Assembly (NCBI GenBank): GCA_958510875.1
Contig: OY294070.1
Span: 114,184,703 to 114,248,702, forward strand
Origin: Endomychus coccineus
Lineage: Eukaryota > Arthropoda > Insecta > Coleoptera > Endomychidae
DNA: 64,000 nucleotides
Reading direction: 5' to 3'
Shown: piece by piece, positions 35,150 to 45,710 of the stretch
How positions within the stretch are numbered: the first letter of the stretch is position 1
Layout: the number at the start of each line of letters is the position of its first letter
Translations under genes and position numbers: made by a program
The notes under the pieces: generated by a model
What the model saw: the letters and a program-made list of their open reading frames with translations, nothing else
Database searches by the model: none
What the model was told of the DNA's origin: nothing

Positions 35150-36732
35150 ATAGTGGAGTAATCTAAGCATTTTGATGGGAAAAATTTTTAGATTTGACGC
35201 GACCCGGTGGGAAAGTTGTGTTTTGGTGAGTAAAACAAGAGTCCAAAATTTCTACCGTCCAAACCCGCCGCATCCCCCTTTTTTTGGCGAAAAAGGGGTA
35301 ATTTGGCCTTTTTTAGGGGTGGAATATCAAAAAAAAATTAGTAACTCTGGTCCTAGTGAAAATTAAGGTACCAAACTAGAACCCTTTTATTGTCATAGTC
35401 CATAGAGCCTCCAGTTCAAATTTCAAGTTGATCCGACATCCCTCCTCCTCTTAATAGATATATATATACGTGTTTATGTGACCAATCTTGAAAATGGGCT
35501 AACTCTGGCAAATTTCAACCGAATTGGCTGAAATTTGGACTGAAGCTGGGGTTTATAGTCACAAAATAGCTCTCCAAATTTCAAGCTGAAAGATTGAATA
35601 GTTTAGCTGGAATTCGAGTTTCAGTCAATTTTTTAGCTAAAATTCGAATCCAGATATCTCATGTCGTTTTCATCCAATCGTGACGTGCTTGGGCGGAAAA
35701 TGTAGGTAATTGCATATACTTTTACCCGATATCACTCACGATCATAATTATTTTTATATTCTCTCATTTTTTTGACGTTTTTTATATATATATCCAGTGT
35801 ATATAGTACAACGAGTTCAATTAATCGGAAGAGAAAGCATCACTAATAGAGAAAAATATATGATATATCTGTAAAATAAAAATGTAAAAAAAACCAAAAA
35901 AATGATAAAAAAATAAGGAAAAAAAATAAAAAAATTCAAAAAAAAAACAAAAAAAAAAAACGAAAAAATACAAAAAAACCAAAAAATAAATATATATAAA
36001 AAAATACATATAAAAAAAACCGTATAAGATAGGGGAGTTTAATGCTGATATCCCTGGGACGAAACGGTTAATTAATAATCATCCATAATAACGTCAAAAA
36101 AATGAGAGAATATAAAAATAATTATGATCGTGAGTGATATCGGGTAAAAGTATATGCAATTACCTACATTTTCCGCCCAAGCACGTCACGATTGGATGAA
36201 AACGACATGAGATATCTGGATTCGAATTTTAGCTAAAAAATTGACTGAAACTCGAATTTCAGCTAAACTATTTAATCTTTCAGCTTGAAATTTGGAGAGC
36301 TATTTTGTGACTATAAACCCCAGCTTCAGTCCAAATTTCAGCCAATTCGGTTGAAATTTGCCAGAGTTAGCCCATTTTCAAGATTGGTCACATAAACACG
36401 TATATATATATCTATTAAGAGGAGGGGGGATGTCGGATCAACTTGAAATTTGAACTGGAGGCTCTATGGACTATGACAATAAAAGGGTTCTAGTTTGGTA
36501 CCTTAATTTTCACTAGGACCAGAGTTACTAATTTTTTTTTGATATTCCACCCCTAAAAAAGGCCAAATTACCCCTTTTTCGCCAAAAAAAGGGGGATGCG
36601 GCGGGTTTGGACGGTAGAAATTTTGGACTCTTGTTTTACTCACCAAAACACAACTTTCCCACCGGGTCGCGTCAAATCTAAAAATTTTTACCGATAATCC
36701 TTATTTTTCGACTTAAATTACTCTACTATCAG
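35150..36732. mobile_element. Fold-back element with ~640-bp inverted arms
   Basis: The left arm (about 35150-35782) and right arm (about 36089-36732) are near-perfect reverse complements; the match starts at ATAGTGGAGTAAT / ATTACTCTACTAT and runs in to TGACGTT / AACGTCA. The roughly 300-bp centre is A-rich, with an AAAAATAAAA-type tract at 35868-36010, and encodes nothing credible. There is no transposase, so it is non-autonomous. Near-identity of the arms suggests recent insertion or gene conversion. It lies between gene C exons 3 and 4. Confidence 0.9.
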
Positions 36733-36744
36733 GCGATACACGGT

Positions 36745-37345
36745 GTTTTCTATAGAAACATCGAAACGCCTGGCTTTTAACCAGGCTGACCTTCGGCTAC
36801 CTAAGGTCAGCCAAGCTTACATCCAAGACCACGGGATTTACCGCAGCTTGCCAAGATCGCGTAAGCGACACCTTGGCCCTTGGCCTATCGCCTCAACATG
36901 ATAGATGTGCAAGTTGCTGATGTCAGCTGCAGCCTATCGAAAGGCGCCTGAGACGTTTTTCCACCTGCTGTCAGAATTTCTGTCAAAACGGCCTCGGCTC
37001 CTCGGTAAACAAAGACTATGTATGCCATCGAATTCTCTGCCCCGGCAAAGACGAACATATTCTTGAAAGAGGAGAAAAAATGTACGAAGTATAGAGATCT
37101 CCTTTTAGATCTCCGAACTCTATACCAAGGCCACAAGGTCGTATTAGTCGTTCTGATTTATCCGTGCTTTGGGCGGAATTTGGTTTTCGCTGCGTTCGTA
37201 CTTGAAGATCATTTCTTCCTGAAAGAACTCTATATTGATAGACGGGATGCAGGAGCAGGCAGTTTTTCTGGGTTCAATAACACTCTCTGGGGCACACGAT
37301 TTGAGATCCTGAAGCAACTTCCCGACCGGTGGGGAGGATAGCTTC
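36745..37345 (+). pseudogene. Non-LTR retrotransposon 3' end with decayed Cys-His block
   Basis: The plus strand reads, in alternating frames, VQVADVSC, KAPETFFHLLSEFLSKRPRL and further low-similarity sequence. It is homologous to the minus strand at 55050-55345 (DVSCTFCQKAPETLFYLLLA). The C-x2-C...H...C block after RNase H is typical of jockey-type elements. The hairpin-like CCTGGC..AACCAGGCTGACCTTCGGCTACCTAAGGTCAG at 36769-36812 is also shared with 55.29 kb. Confidence 0.6.
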
Positions 37346-37414
37346 GGTAAATTGCGATGTGTATTAGTGTAAGAAAAAGTAGCGTGTATATGTGTAATTA
37401 GTAGTATTTTTCAG

Positions 37415-37456
37415 GAAAATTTGGTTCCATAGAAGGGATAATAAAGAAAGCAAAAA
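37415..37456 (+). CDS. Gene C micro-exon (42 nt, KFGSIEGIIKKAK)
   Basis: Forty-two bases between AGTATTTTTCAG and GTAAGT, phase 1 to 1, encoding RKFGSIEGIIKKAK. It duplicates the exon at 34120 with surrounding intron ('GG.CAGGTCAGACT', 'ATTAAAAATAACA.ATCCA', 'AATAAG.GTGATAA.AACATAGT'). Changes between the two copies keep the frame and the basic end, which supports coding use. Confidence 0.75.
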
Positions 37457-37459
37457 GTA

Positions 37460-38590
37460 AGTAGACATTTATCTTGGTAGATAATCTGGGCCAGGTCAGA
37501 CTGGATAATTAGAGATTCAATAATGAATAAAAATAACAGATCCACGTTAAGAAATTGAACATGTTAATGTTTATATTATTTTCATTTATTAATTAATAAG
37601 GGTGATAACAACATAGTAGTGTTTAATAGGTGAAACAAAAGAATATAAAAATATGGAATTTAATTTTTGTAACCATACTGTCATGTTTCCTTCAGACATC
37701 CATTCGGCTTTTCGATTTTTATTACAAACGAAAATATATTAAGCATTATGAGATATGTTCAACTGTTTCGATTTTGATTGCAAAAAAAATTTATTTAGCT
37801 TTACGAAACTGTAACCTCGTAATTAGTATTAAAATATTAGTTCTCCATTCCACTTTCTAACTATGCACATACATAGTTAGAGCTCAAAATACAACTAATT
37901 CCCTGTACAGAGAAAAACATAGTTTCTGTTCATTTCAAGCGATTGCAAACAATGATAGTTTTTTCGAATGTTTAGTTCGGGTATAACGTTATTGCAAACC
38001 GTGTTAAAATTGATAACCTCTTTCTATATTTTCCACGTGATACTTCATTAAGGAAAAAATCAGCTGTTACAAATGAACCCTTCACTGAATAATACACTGT
38101 GGAAAAATTTTAAGATAAACTTTCGTCATGAAAATAAAAGGAAACACAACGTTTCGCTACACAGTGGCTTCTTCAGGGGAATAATGGTACCTAAATTTAC
38201 AACGGTATCAGTAGCTGTTTATACATAAATGTAAAATGACCAAGGGAAAGAAATTCTTCTCCAATACAAACTACAGTGACACACACAAGAATAAAGTAAG
38301 TACCTTTGGTTATTTTCTCCTGTAAGTTCAAGTACGATTGTTCACATGAAGAAGCCACTGTGAAGCAAAAATGTGTTTTCTTTTATTTTCATAATGAAAC
38401 TGTATTTTGAAATTTTTCCACATTTGTGATATGATGGATTTCCAATAAGTAGAGACCAGTTCAGTTTTAAAATGAAAAAATGGGTTATTGTGTAAATAAA
38501 ACAATTGAACTGATATACTTATATTTGGACTCCAGGAAGAGAGATTGATTTTGGGAAATCATTTCGAAATTAGTAATCTAGTAAGTGTTG
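37460..38590. other. Gene C intron with Penelope-type hairpin
   Basis: AT-rich; no open frame with motif. Contains the inverted pair described at 38095-38432. Confidence 0.4.
38095..38432. repeat. Inverted-repeat remnant with Penelope-type termini
   Basis: Left arm 38095-38180 (CACTGTGGAAAAATTTTAAG ... CACAGTGGCTTCTTCA) and right arm 38345-38432 are reverse complements of each other. The 'CACAGTGGCTTCTTC' and 'AAACACAACGTTTCGC' blocks resemble the terminal motif of Penelope-like elements, here facing each other around a spacer of about 160 bp without coding sequence. Confidence 0.5.
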
Positions 38591-38593
38591 CAG

Positions 38594-38641
38594 ATTCTTT
38601 GTTGCCGAATGCAGTTAAAAGAAGAAAGAAGAGAACAAGTC
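38594..38641 (+). CDS. Gene C micro-exon (48 nt) with furin site KRRKKR
   Basis: Acceptor AGTGTTGCAG and donor GTAAGT bound 48 bases in phase 1 to 1, encoding SLLPNAVKRRKKRTS and shared codons. KRRKKR is a strong furin-type site, the first of two in gene C. A second possible acceptor at 38535 would extend the exon in a different phase (contains stops in the cluster's frame), so the 48-nt version is preferred. Confidence 0.68.
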
Positions 38642-38759
38642 GTAAGTACAGTTGGTTGGTTGTAATAAATAAACTGAATCTGTCAAATTGAAATATGTAT
38701 ACATGGTATGAAGAATGCAAGGTATAAGATAACATATCACTTATGAAAAAAAAAATTTA

Positions 38760-39454
38760 ATTTTTGGCAGAAATCCGAAAATACCTGGAAATATGCACTT
38801 TTAATAAATGCATATGTACTTATAGAATTTATTCAAAACATGCAAATATGTACTCAATATGCATTTTGCATATTTCCCGAGCTCTAAATATCACTATTCA
38901 CTTATAACTTTGATACACTGAATATAGGTAGAAGGGTGTATACTTAGCTGTTTATTCAAACCAAAACTTTCACAATAACAAGATACATGTAATGATAATT
39001 AGAGTTGATTAACGGAAATAAAATATATACAAACAAAATTGATGAATGTTATTGAACGGATAATGAACTGAAATTGCATCTGATTGAGATAATTGAATGC
39101 TCCATTTAGAGCTTTTACATATGAGGTTATAAACATTTCCCTTCCAGTTAATTTCCCCCCATCCCTAACCTGAGATGATGACACACTGGCTACTACACCA
39201 CAAGAAAAAGCCAACCTTTTTGCAGAAATATTAGCAGCAAATTCCAGTCTGGATTCACAAGGGGAGGATACACACAACGCGCGCACGCACACGGCATCTC
39301 AGAAATTAGTCTTGATCGACTCATAAGCAAAAACTGATAAAAAAATTCTATCTCGATTACACCACTTAGGAAGTAATCAATAATCAATAAAAATTGGTCA
39401 ACATATTTTCTGGAATGTCAGTTGAACCCTATAGTCCAGGCTACGAACAGGCAA
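38760..39454. other. Gene C intron, no gene recognised
   Basis: AT-rich; no domain in either strand. The alternating-base run near 39275-39295 (ACACAACGCGCGCACGCACACG) is a small purine-pyrimidine tract. Confidence 0.35.
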
Positions 39455-40710
39455 AAAAAATATATTGAGCTAGAATTTCAAATTTTTTTTGGCGTTTTGT
39501 TCCTAATACTCAGTAAAAACAATCCAAAAGCTTGGAAAATTGATGAATTAAGAGCCTAAAATGACCACTAGTATGTTTTTTGGGTCGCTGATCACAATTC
39601 CGCAGTTAGTTTTCTCGGAAAACTCCCTCCAGATGGGAAATTTGGAAAATTTATATATAATATATGATTTATAATTGTTTAGATTCTTTGACTGGCTAAT
39701 CACGATTCCGCTGTTATTTTTCCCAAAAAACTCTCTCCAGATGGAGAATTCGGGAAATTTGAGATTTCCCTGAGACGGTTATGAATAATAAAGTATGATT
39801 TTGTTGCAAAAATGACCTCCAGTAGGTTTCTTGGGTGGCTGATCACGATTTCGCTGTTATTTCCCCCAAAAAACTCTCCAGATGTAAAATTCGGTAAATT
39901 TGAGATTTTCCTGGGACGGTTATGAATAATAAAGTATAATTTTGTTGCAAAATTACCTCTGATCATTTTTGGAACAAAATTATACTTCATTATTCATAAC
40001 TGTCTCAGGAAACTTTCAAATTCCCCGAATTTTCCGTCTGAAGATAGTTTTTTGGGAAAAAAATAGCGGAATCGTGATCAGCGACCCAAAAAACATACTA
40101 GTTGTCATCTTTGTAACAAAATTATACTTTATCATTCATAACCGTCTCAGGAAAATCTCAAATTTCCCGAATTTTCCATCTGGAGATAGTTTTTTGGGGA
40201 AAATAACAGTGGAATCGTGATCAGCGACCCAAAAAACATACTAGGTGTCATTTTTGTAACAAAATTATACTTTATCATTCATAACCGTCTCAGGAAAATC
40301 TCAAATTTCCCGAATTTCCCATCTGGAGAGAGTTTTTGGGAAAAATAACAGCGGAATCGTGATCAGCGACCCAAAAAACTTATCAGAGGTCATTTTTGCA
40401 ACAAAATTATAAATTATATAACATGTATAAATTTTCCAAATTTCCCATCTGGAGGGAGTTTTCCAAGAAAACTAGCTGCGTAATCGTGATCAGCGACCCA
40501 TAAAACGTACTAGGGTTCATTTTCGGTTCCTAATTCATTAATTTTCTAAACTTTTGGATTGTTTTTATAAGAATGCTCTGAGGGGTTGAAACCCCGTTTT
40601 GGGGGGGAGGGGGAAAGGTCGACCCCCACGGTCTTGATAGTCATGGATGATCTATGTGGTATTAGGAACAAAATGCAAAAAAAAAATTGAAATTCTAGCT
40701 TACTGTATAT
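39455..40710. mobile_element. Fold-back element with arms made of ~125-bp sub-repeats
   Basis: Left half 39455-39965 and right half 39970-40710 are inverted relative to each other, with the axis near 39967. Each half is a row of three to five units of about 125 bp containing GGGTCGCTGATCACGATTCC, GAAAATCTCAAATTTCCC and AATTATACTTTATCATTCA (or complements). The outer ends also match (GTTCCTAATA...AAAACAATCCAAAAG against its complement). The right arm has an insertion of about 100 bp (40560-40660) with a G run. Inverted arms composed of tandem repeats are the hallmark of FB-type fold-back elements. Open frames inside are translated repeat. Confidence 0.8.
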
Positions 40711-40816
40711 ATTTTTTTTATTATCGCCTTTTTCCCGGCTTATTGCCTTAACTTAGCTTTGCTATTGAGTATTTTTTGATCATTTCACGGAATTAAAATC
40801 TGTTTATCTTCTCTAG

Positions 40817-41059
40817 TTACACAGACACTCCTCGGAAAAGCTAACACTATCGTTGCAAAATACCCATGGATTCTTAAAGGTGTGAGTAATGTTTCCACGA
40901 AAATTCAGGAAGTTAAAAACGTTTTCGGAAAAAAATCAGAAGGAAAAGAAAAATCAGACAAATCAGAAGAACGAAGAAGGAGGAAGCGAGGCATAATACA
41001 CCACGTGGGTGATATTGTGGGGTCTGCATTTAGGCGGTTCATGCACTGGATTTTACATG
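40817..41059 (+). CDS. Gene C core exon: furin site RRRRKR and amphipathic peptide
   Basis: The acceptor TATCTTCTCTAG and donor GTAACT bound 243 bases, phase 1 to 1, 80 full codons. In order: TQTLLGKANTIVAKYPWILK, a lysine-rich helical stretch (VSTKIQEVKNVFGKK), an acidic and lysine-rich run (SEGKEKSDKSEE), RRRRKR, then GIIHHVGDIVGSAFRRFMHW and ILH. The layout of basic cleavage site followed by about 23 hydrophobic-amphipathic residues equals genes A, B and D, though sequence identity is low. With the upstream KRRKKR it could release two peptides. It is longer than the cores of A and D (165 nt). Confidence 0.75.
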
Positions 41060-41239
41060 GTAACTCAGATCACACACTCATTATATCCTTCCAACCTATT
41101 CAATCTAAACATATAATAATTCTACTAAATATATAGATTTCCCTGCTGTAGTACTGCCCAATAATATGCGTGTTGTATTTACATATCTATCATTAGATAG
41201 ATGACCACATAGAAAATTAACACATTTTTTTTACGTTAG

Positions 41240-41287
41240 GACTAAATATGCTCGACCATCATCATATGGAAATGAAGCGTGATTTAG
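41240..41287 (+). CDS. Gene C micro-exon (48 nt, histidine-rich)
   Basis: Acceptor TTTTTTTTACGTTAG and donor GTAAGT bound 48 bases in phase 1 to 1, encoding GLNMLDHHHMEMKRDLG including shared codons. No paralogue exon is visible; support is splice sites, phase and position right after the core. Confidence 0.62.
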
Positions 41288-41699
41288 GTAAGTAGAAATT
41301 TCAAGCAATATGCTGGATTGTATGTTTTGGGGAAGTTATAACAAATGCGTGGAATATATGCAGGAAAAAATGTTAATATATGCGCATATGTATGCCTTTA
41401 TTGAAAATACCTAAAAATTTCCTTAAAATTACTCAAGATATGCACATATTTTCTGAACATATGGATACATAATAGAAAAAGTGAGAATGAGTACGCCCCA
41501 TTTTTTTTGTTGATTTATGCAAAATCGTTTCACCCTAGAGAAATTATCGAATACAGAAAAGTGATAACTAATTTTTCTGAAGAACAGAATGTATTAAATA
41601 TAAATAAAATGAAATCAAATTTCATACAATGAAATGCAATATCCAATTTAACCTAGAATTTAACATATAAAATGAGAAAATCAAAATTATTCCGTCACA

Positions 41700-42490
41700 C
41701 TAGGGAAGGAATCTATTATTATATGATTTTCAAAATTCTCAGTTAAAAAGGCATGTCTTTTATGAATTCAAATATTTGTATACAGCGAAAAACTGCGTTT
41801 TACATTAACAGATGTTATGGGATAATATTCAAATTTGTGCAATACTCCAAATGCTGATCAGAATCGTCTGATATTATTTCACCTAAAAAGATTTTAGATA
41901 GGTCTATTAGATATTTACAGCCTGCGTTTTTTCGCATCACTTCCTCTAGTTTTCCGAGAACTCAATTTCTCATAGGTCCTTGCACGTTTTCACAATTCTC
42001 TGAAAAGTCTTTTATAATTTCTACGAATTCAACAAGTGTTCTAGACCTTTTCTCTAGGGCTAGTATTGAGTTTGGAATAAAACTGTAATCAGATCTTATT
42101 GTTGAGCAACTGTATTTATTTCCAAATAGTTCCTGAGATCTTAAAATACATTGGGAACTATCAACAATGTATAAAATAATTTCTTTCAAATTGTCAAAAT
42201 ATTCCGCATAAAAAATAGCAGCTATCACCTGGTGATAATTGGTTGTGGTGGTGAAGGCATTCCTGTTAATTTATATGTATAAAGTAACACCCTCAATGTG
42301 TTAGATGAATACTTTTCTGACATTTGAAATTAATTCATTAACTAAAGGAAATTCGTTTTTTATAGTTTCCGCTACTCCGTTAAGACCATATGCTAAACAC
42401 GTACATGCATTGAATTTTGATCAACAATTGTCAAATTTTGTCCAACTTTCAACATATAAGATGTTGCATCTGATGAAAAAAATGCAAGAA
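41700..42490 (-). pseudogene. hAT-like transposase remnant
   Basis: Minus-strand frames read SSDATSYMLKVGQNL, then (after a stop and frameshift) CTCLAYGLNGVAETIKNEFP, LVNELISNVRKVFI, then IRSDYSFIPNSILALEKRSR, TLVEFVEIIKDF and VQGPM. The S-D-A-x-x-Y-M-x-K...C-x-A-H/Y-G-L-x-x-V-A-E series followed by F-x-x-x-x-x-S-I-x-x-L-E is the pattern of hAT-type, DUF659-like transposase genes common in arthropods. At least three stops or shifts. It sits in a gene C intron. Confidence 0.6.
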
Positions 42491-42499
42491 TAGAAGAAC

Positions 42500-43800
42500 G
42501 CCAATTTATACAAAGCTTGCATATATATATTCATGGTGCATAAAATCTGCCCCTTAGTTATTACTCTGTAAGAGAAAAACAGAACATCTCCAAATATCTC
42601 TGCCTTCTTGTGAAATATTCTATATTCAAGTATAATAACACAGTTTAATATACTCAGTGATTCAAATAAAGTATATTGAACTTACTCAATGATCTAGATT
42701 CAGGGCTCATCATTGTAACTTATTTATTACTTCTCTCACTATGCGCAGTACATAGTGGATTTTCGCGGATATTACCGTTTTGATCATTTTGGACATGATG
42801 TCTGTGTGTATGTGTGTGAGTATGTGCGAAACCCATTTTGGGATGACTGCGCCATTCCTATTGTCGTATGGATTTGAAATTTCGCAAACCGCTTTAAAGA
42901 GCTAAAAGTAGCAACTGTGTCGTTATTGGGCGCGGTAGCCGCGTTTCGTATGGTATTTTTGAAATTTATCTTCAGTTTTTCAATTGAAATTAAAATATTT
43001 TGTTCAACCATAGTTATAACCGTGTTATTAATATGTGTCACACGTGAATATTTACCTCGCATAAATGACTGAAATTCTCATTTTAACATTCAAGTGACAT
43101 CATCGATGTTTAGCCACATTCTATTTTATGGGATTACTCTGGCAAATTTTATGTGAGAGCTGGTGTCAGTATAAAACAAGGTTATATAATGAGATGAATA
43201 ATTAGAAAATCAACCTAGCAGCAACTGGCAGTATAAAACATATGGTAGTAAAATATATAATGTAGACTGTTTGAATGAAATTTCAATGGAACATAGAGTA
43301 TAATATAACGTCTTTCATTAGGTGTTTCTATATCATTTCCAGTATATTTTCTGTTCTTATAATCATACAATTGACCCATAGCAGTGCCTGAAAGCTATAT
43401 TGCTAACCAAAGTGAGGGAAGTCAGTGATCGTTTGATTACAGTTTATTTTTGTAGCTATCACGTCGTTCTGATTAGCTCCGCTCAGTACAATGTTGGAAT
43501 CGGAAAAGCAATATTGGACATCGCATTTTCGAGTTTTTGTAGAAAATAACAATTATTTAAATGGAGCATTTTTTTTAATGGAAGATATTGGAATTGAAAA
43601 TATCAAATGATTGCCTAATGTTTTCAAAGATGAAATTCAGTATGTAATTAAGAACTTTTATAATTTCAACTAATACCGAAGGGAAATAAACAGGGTCACT
43701 CGCTTCTCGTTCTGGGCCGATCAGAACATTTCTTTTAACACATACAAGGTGTGCCAGGTGTGATAGGAGGAGCAAACACATGGAACGGACGGTAGGAAAC
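42500..43800. other. No gene recognised
   Basis: AT-rich intron of gene C. A TG-rich microsatellite (TGTCTGTGTGTATGTGTGTG) lies at 42799-42830. The minus open frame at 42784-43062 covers it and shows no motif. Confidence 0.35.
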
Positions 43801-43804
43801 AACC

Positions 43805-45190
43805 TCTAGCTAAATTCGAATACCACACTTATTCAAGAAAGTAATCAAAAGATGATAGATTTTGACATTATTAAGTGATAACAGGTGTAGTAGATTGAAA
43901 GGTGAATGTACGTTACATCCTTTCATTATTGAAGAATATAAAATGGAACAATTATTGTCATATTTTTGACAGCTAAAAAAACTGTGATCTAGAACAGCTT
44001 TACACTGACATGCATCGCACAAGTCAGAGGGAACAGCTTTGATTTTATAAGGATGAGCAGGGTAGCTGGCATGGCCAAACCTCATGCGAATGATACTTGT
44101 AATGAATCGTCTGTTATAATTTAAATTTTCATGCCAGAAGTGGCTGAATGAGAGCATACTTGGTATTATTGTTCTCACAAAAGTTAGACCATCTAGATTT
44201 CCACAATTCTTTAAAATAGACTTTGAAGGATACTATCACATTTCAAACATCTAGAGGGTAATTAGACAAACTACCGTTGGATACACTATTCTTGGCTAAG
44301 ATATCTACAATTCATTGTATTCAATGCCTTAGTCCATATAAATGTTACCTGCTTATTCAAAGAAAGCAAATCTTCATACAAATTTTTGATGGCTACTATA
44401 AGATGACAGAGAAAAAGATTAAACTTCACTGGATTGCCTATCGCACTTAAGACTGATTGGGAGTCACTAAGTATTAGAATGGTTTCAGAGTTAGTACTGT
44501 AAGCGTACTTTAAGGCTTCGAATATAGCAATGGCTTCTGTTGTCAGGATAGAAAGCTGTTTATTGACTCTAAATTTAGCTTCTACTTTGAATTTTGGTAC
44601 ATAAAAGGCTGCTCCATTGCCAGATGCTGTTTTGGAACCATCTGTATAAATCAACAGAGGATCCGTGTACTCATTAATTATACTTTGTAAAATTATGGGA
44701 TTAATTGAAGGAAGATCGGTGTAATTCGGCATAATAGTTGGGATTTCTTCAATAAAATTATCAAATGCAACTTCAGAAGTGGAGAAAGTATCGACGTTAT
44801 TTAATAGATCATAGTGATTTCTGAACGATACGCATAAAGGCGGAGAAGGTTTTGAAACCCAGTATTTATTAGTCACATCAAGAACGTTAAGAATAGACAC
44901 TTCCTTCAAAAATTGGGAACCATAAAATTTATTTTTGAGCAGAAATTTGGCACTTCAGAATTCTCTTCTGATATAAAGAGGAGGCTCGAGCGCTTCAACT
45001 AAAATACCTTCAACCGGTGTGGATCTCATGACACCAAGACATACCCTAAGAGCTTTGTATTATATGCGATCTATTTCGATACTTTATTGAGAATATTGAT
45101 TAACTTGGATGTAGTTAAATCATAAGTTTTACATATGATGTATACACAAAAATCATCAGCATATTGGATTAAAAATGTCAACTGCAAACT
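43805..45190 (-). pseudogene. Non-LTR retrotransposon fragment: RT box, RNase H, Cys-His end
   Basis: On the minus strand in order: LIQYADDFCVYIICKTYDL (the YADD box of the reverse transcriptase, about 45180-45120); a gap where the thumb should be; an RNase H domain from 44909, with LLIYTDGSKTASGNGAAFYV (catalytic D), LTTEAIAIFEALKYA (catalytic E) and ILILSDSQSVLSAI (catalytic D); then, from 44178, FITSIIRMRFGHASYPAHPY and CDACQCKAVLDHSFFSC, the Cys-His end. RNase H after RT places it in the jockey/I-group. The 207-codon RNase H frame is intact but is followed by stops; part of the RT is missing. Confidence 0.82.
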
Positions 45191-45710
45191 TCAATTTTTG
45201 TATGAAATAGAAATGAACAAAAACATAAATTTCTCAGATATGCACATTAGGGTTCAGATGAAAAATCATTACATCATGACTTACTTATGAAGTTTCATCT
45301 CAAGGATATCTTCACTTTAATTCAGTTTCCACAACAAGTTATAAAAAGTTTCATGAAAAGCCTTACAGATAGCTTCATTTATGAATAATATAAATGGTAA
45401 TACAGATAATTCCATAACATTATCATACATTCCGGAAACCTCAGACAAAATCAAGAAAGTATGACGTAAATGTTGCACATACACCTACTAAGTGTAAATT
45501 TTTTTCACATTCAAAAAAAGATCGACAAACCCACACAGTATATACATTCAATTGCTCAGATTGAGATGGGTCTTATACAAGAATCTCTCACAATATTTCC
45601 AAACAAGAATGTATGGTCATAAGTATAGTACTTAAAGAAAAAGTTTCGAAACTCCTACCGCCCTTGCTAAACACTGTTTTGATTATAACCATCAGTACGT
45701 TTACAAAAAT
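45191..45710. other. No gene recognised
   Basis: AT-rich sequence between a retrotransposon remnant and the 433-bp array. Confidence 0.35.

Noticed and set aside
35821..36009. Minus-strand frame of Phe/Tyr-rich residues
   Set aside because: Translation of an A-rich tract in the centre of the fold-back element.
38536..38580. 45-nt exon with acceptor CTCCAG and donor GTAAGT just before the 48-nt gene C exon
   Set aside because: Contains a stop in phase 1, and the gap to the next acceptor (13 bases) is too short for an intron.
39700..40220. Open frames on both strands of about 83-96 codons with repeated residues
   Set aside because: They are translations of the 125-bp sub-repeats of the fold-back element.
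43300..43392. Minus-strand acceptor followed by CACTGCTATGG, as at the start of the gene B core
   Set aside because: Similarity stops after about 12 bases; no furin site or donor follows.
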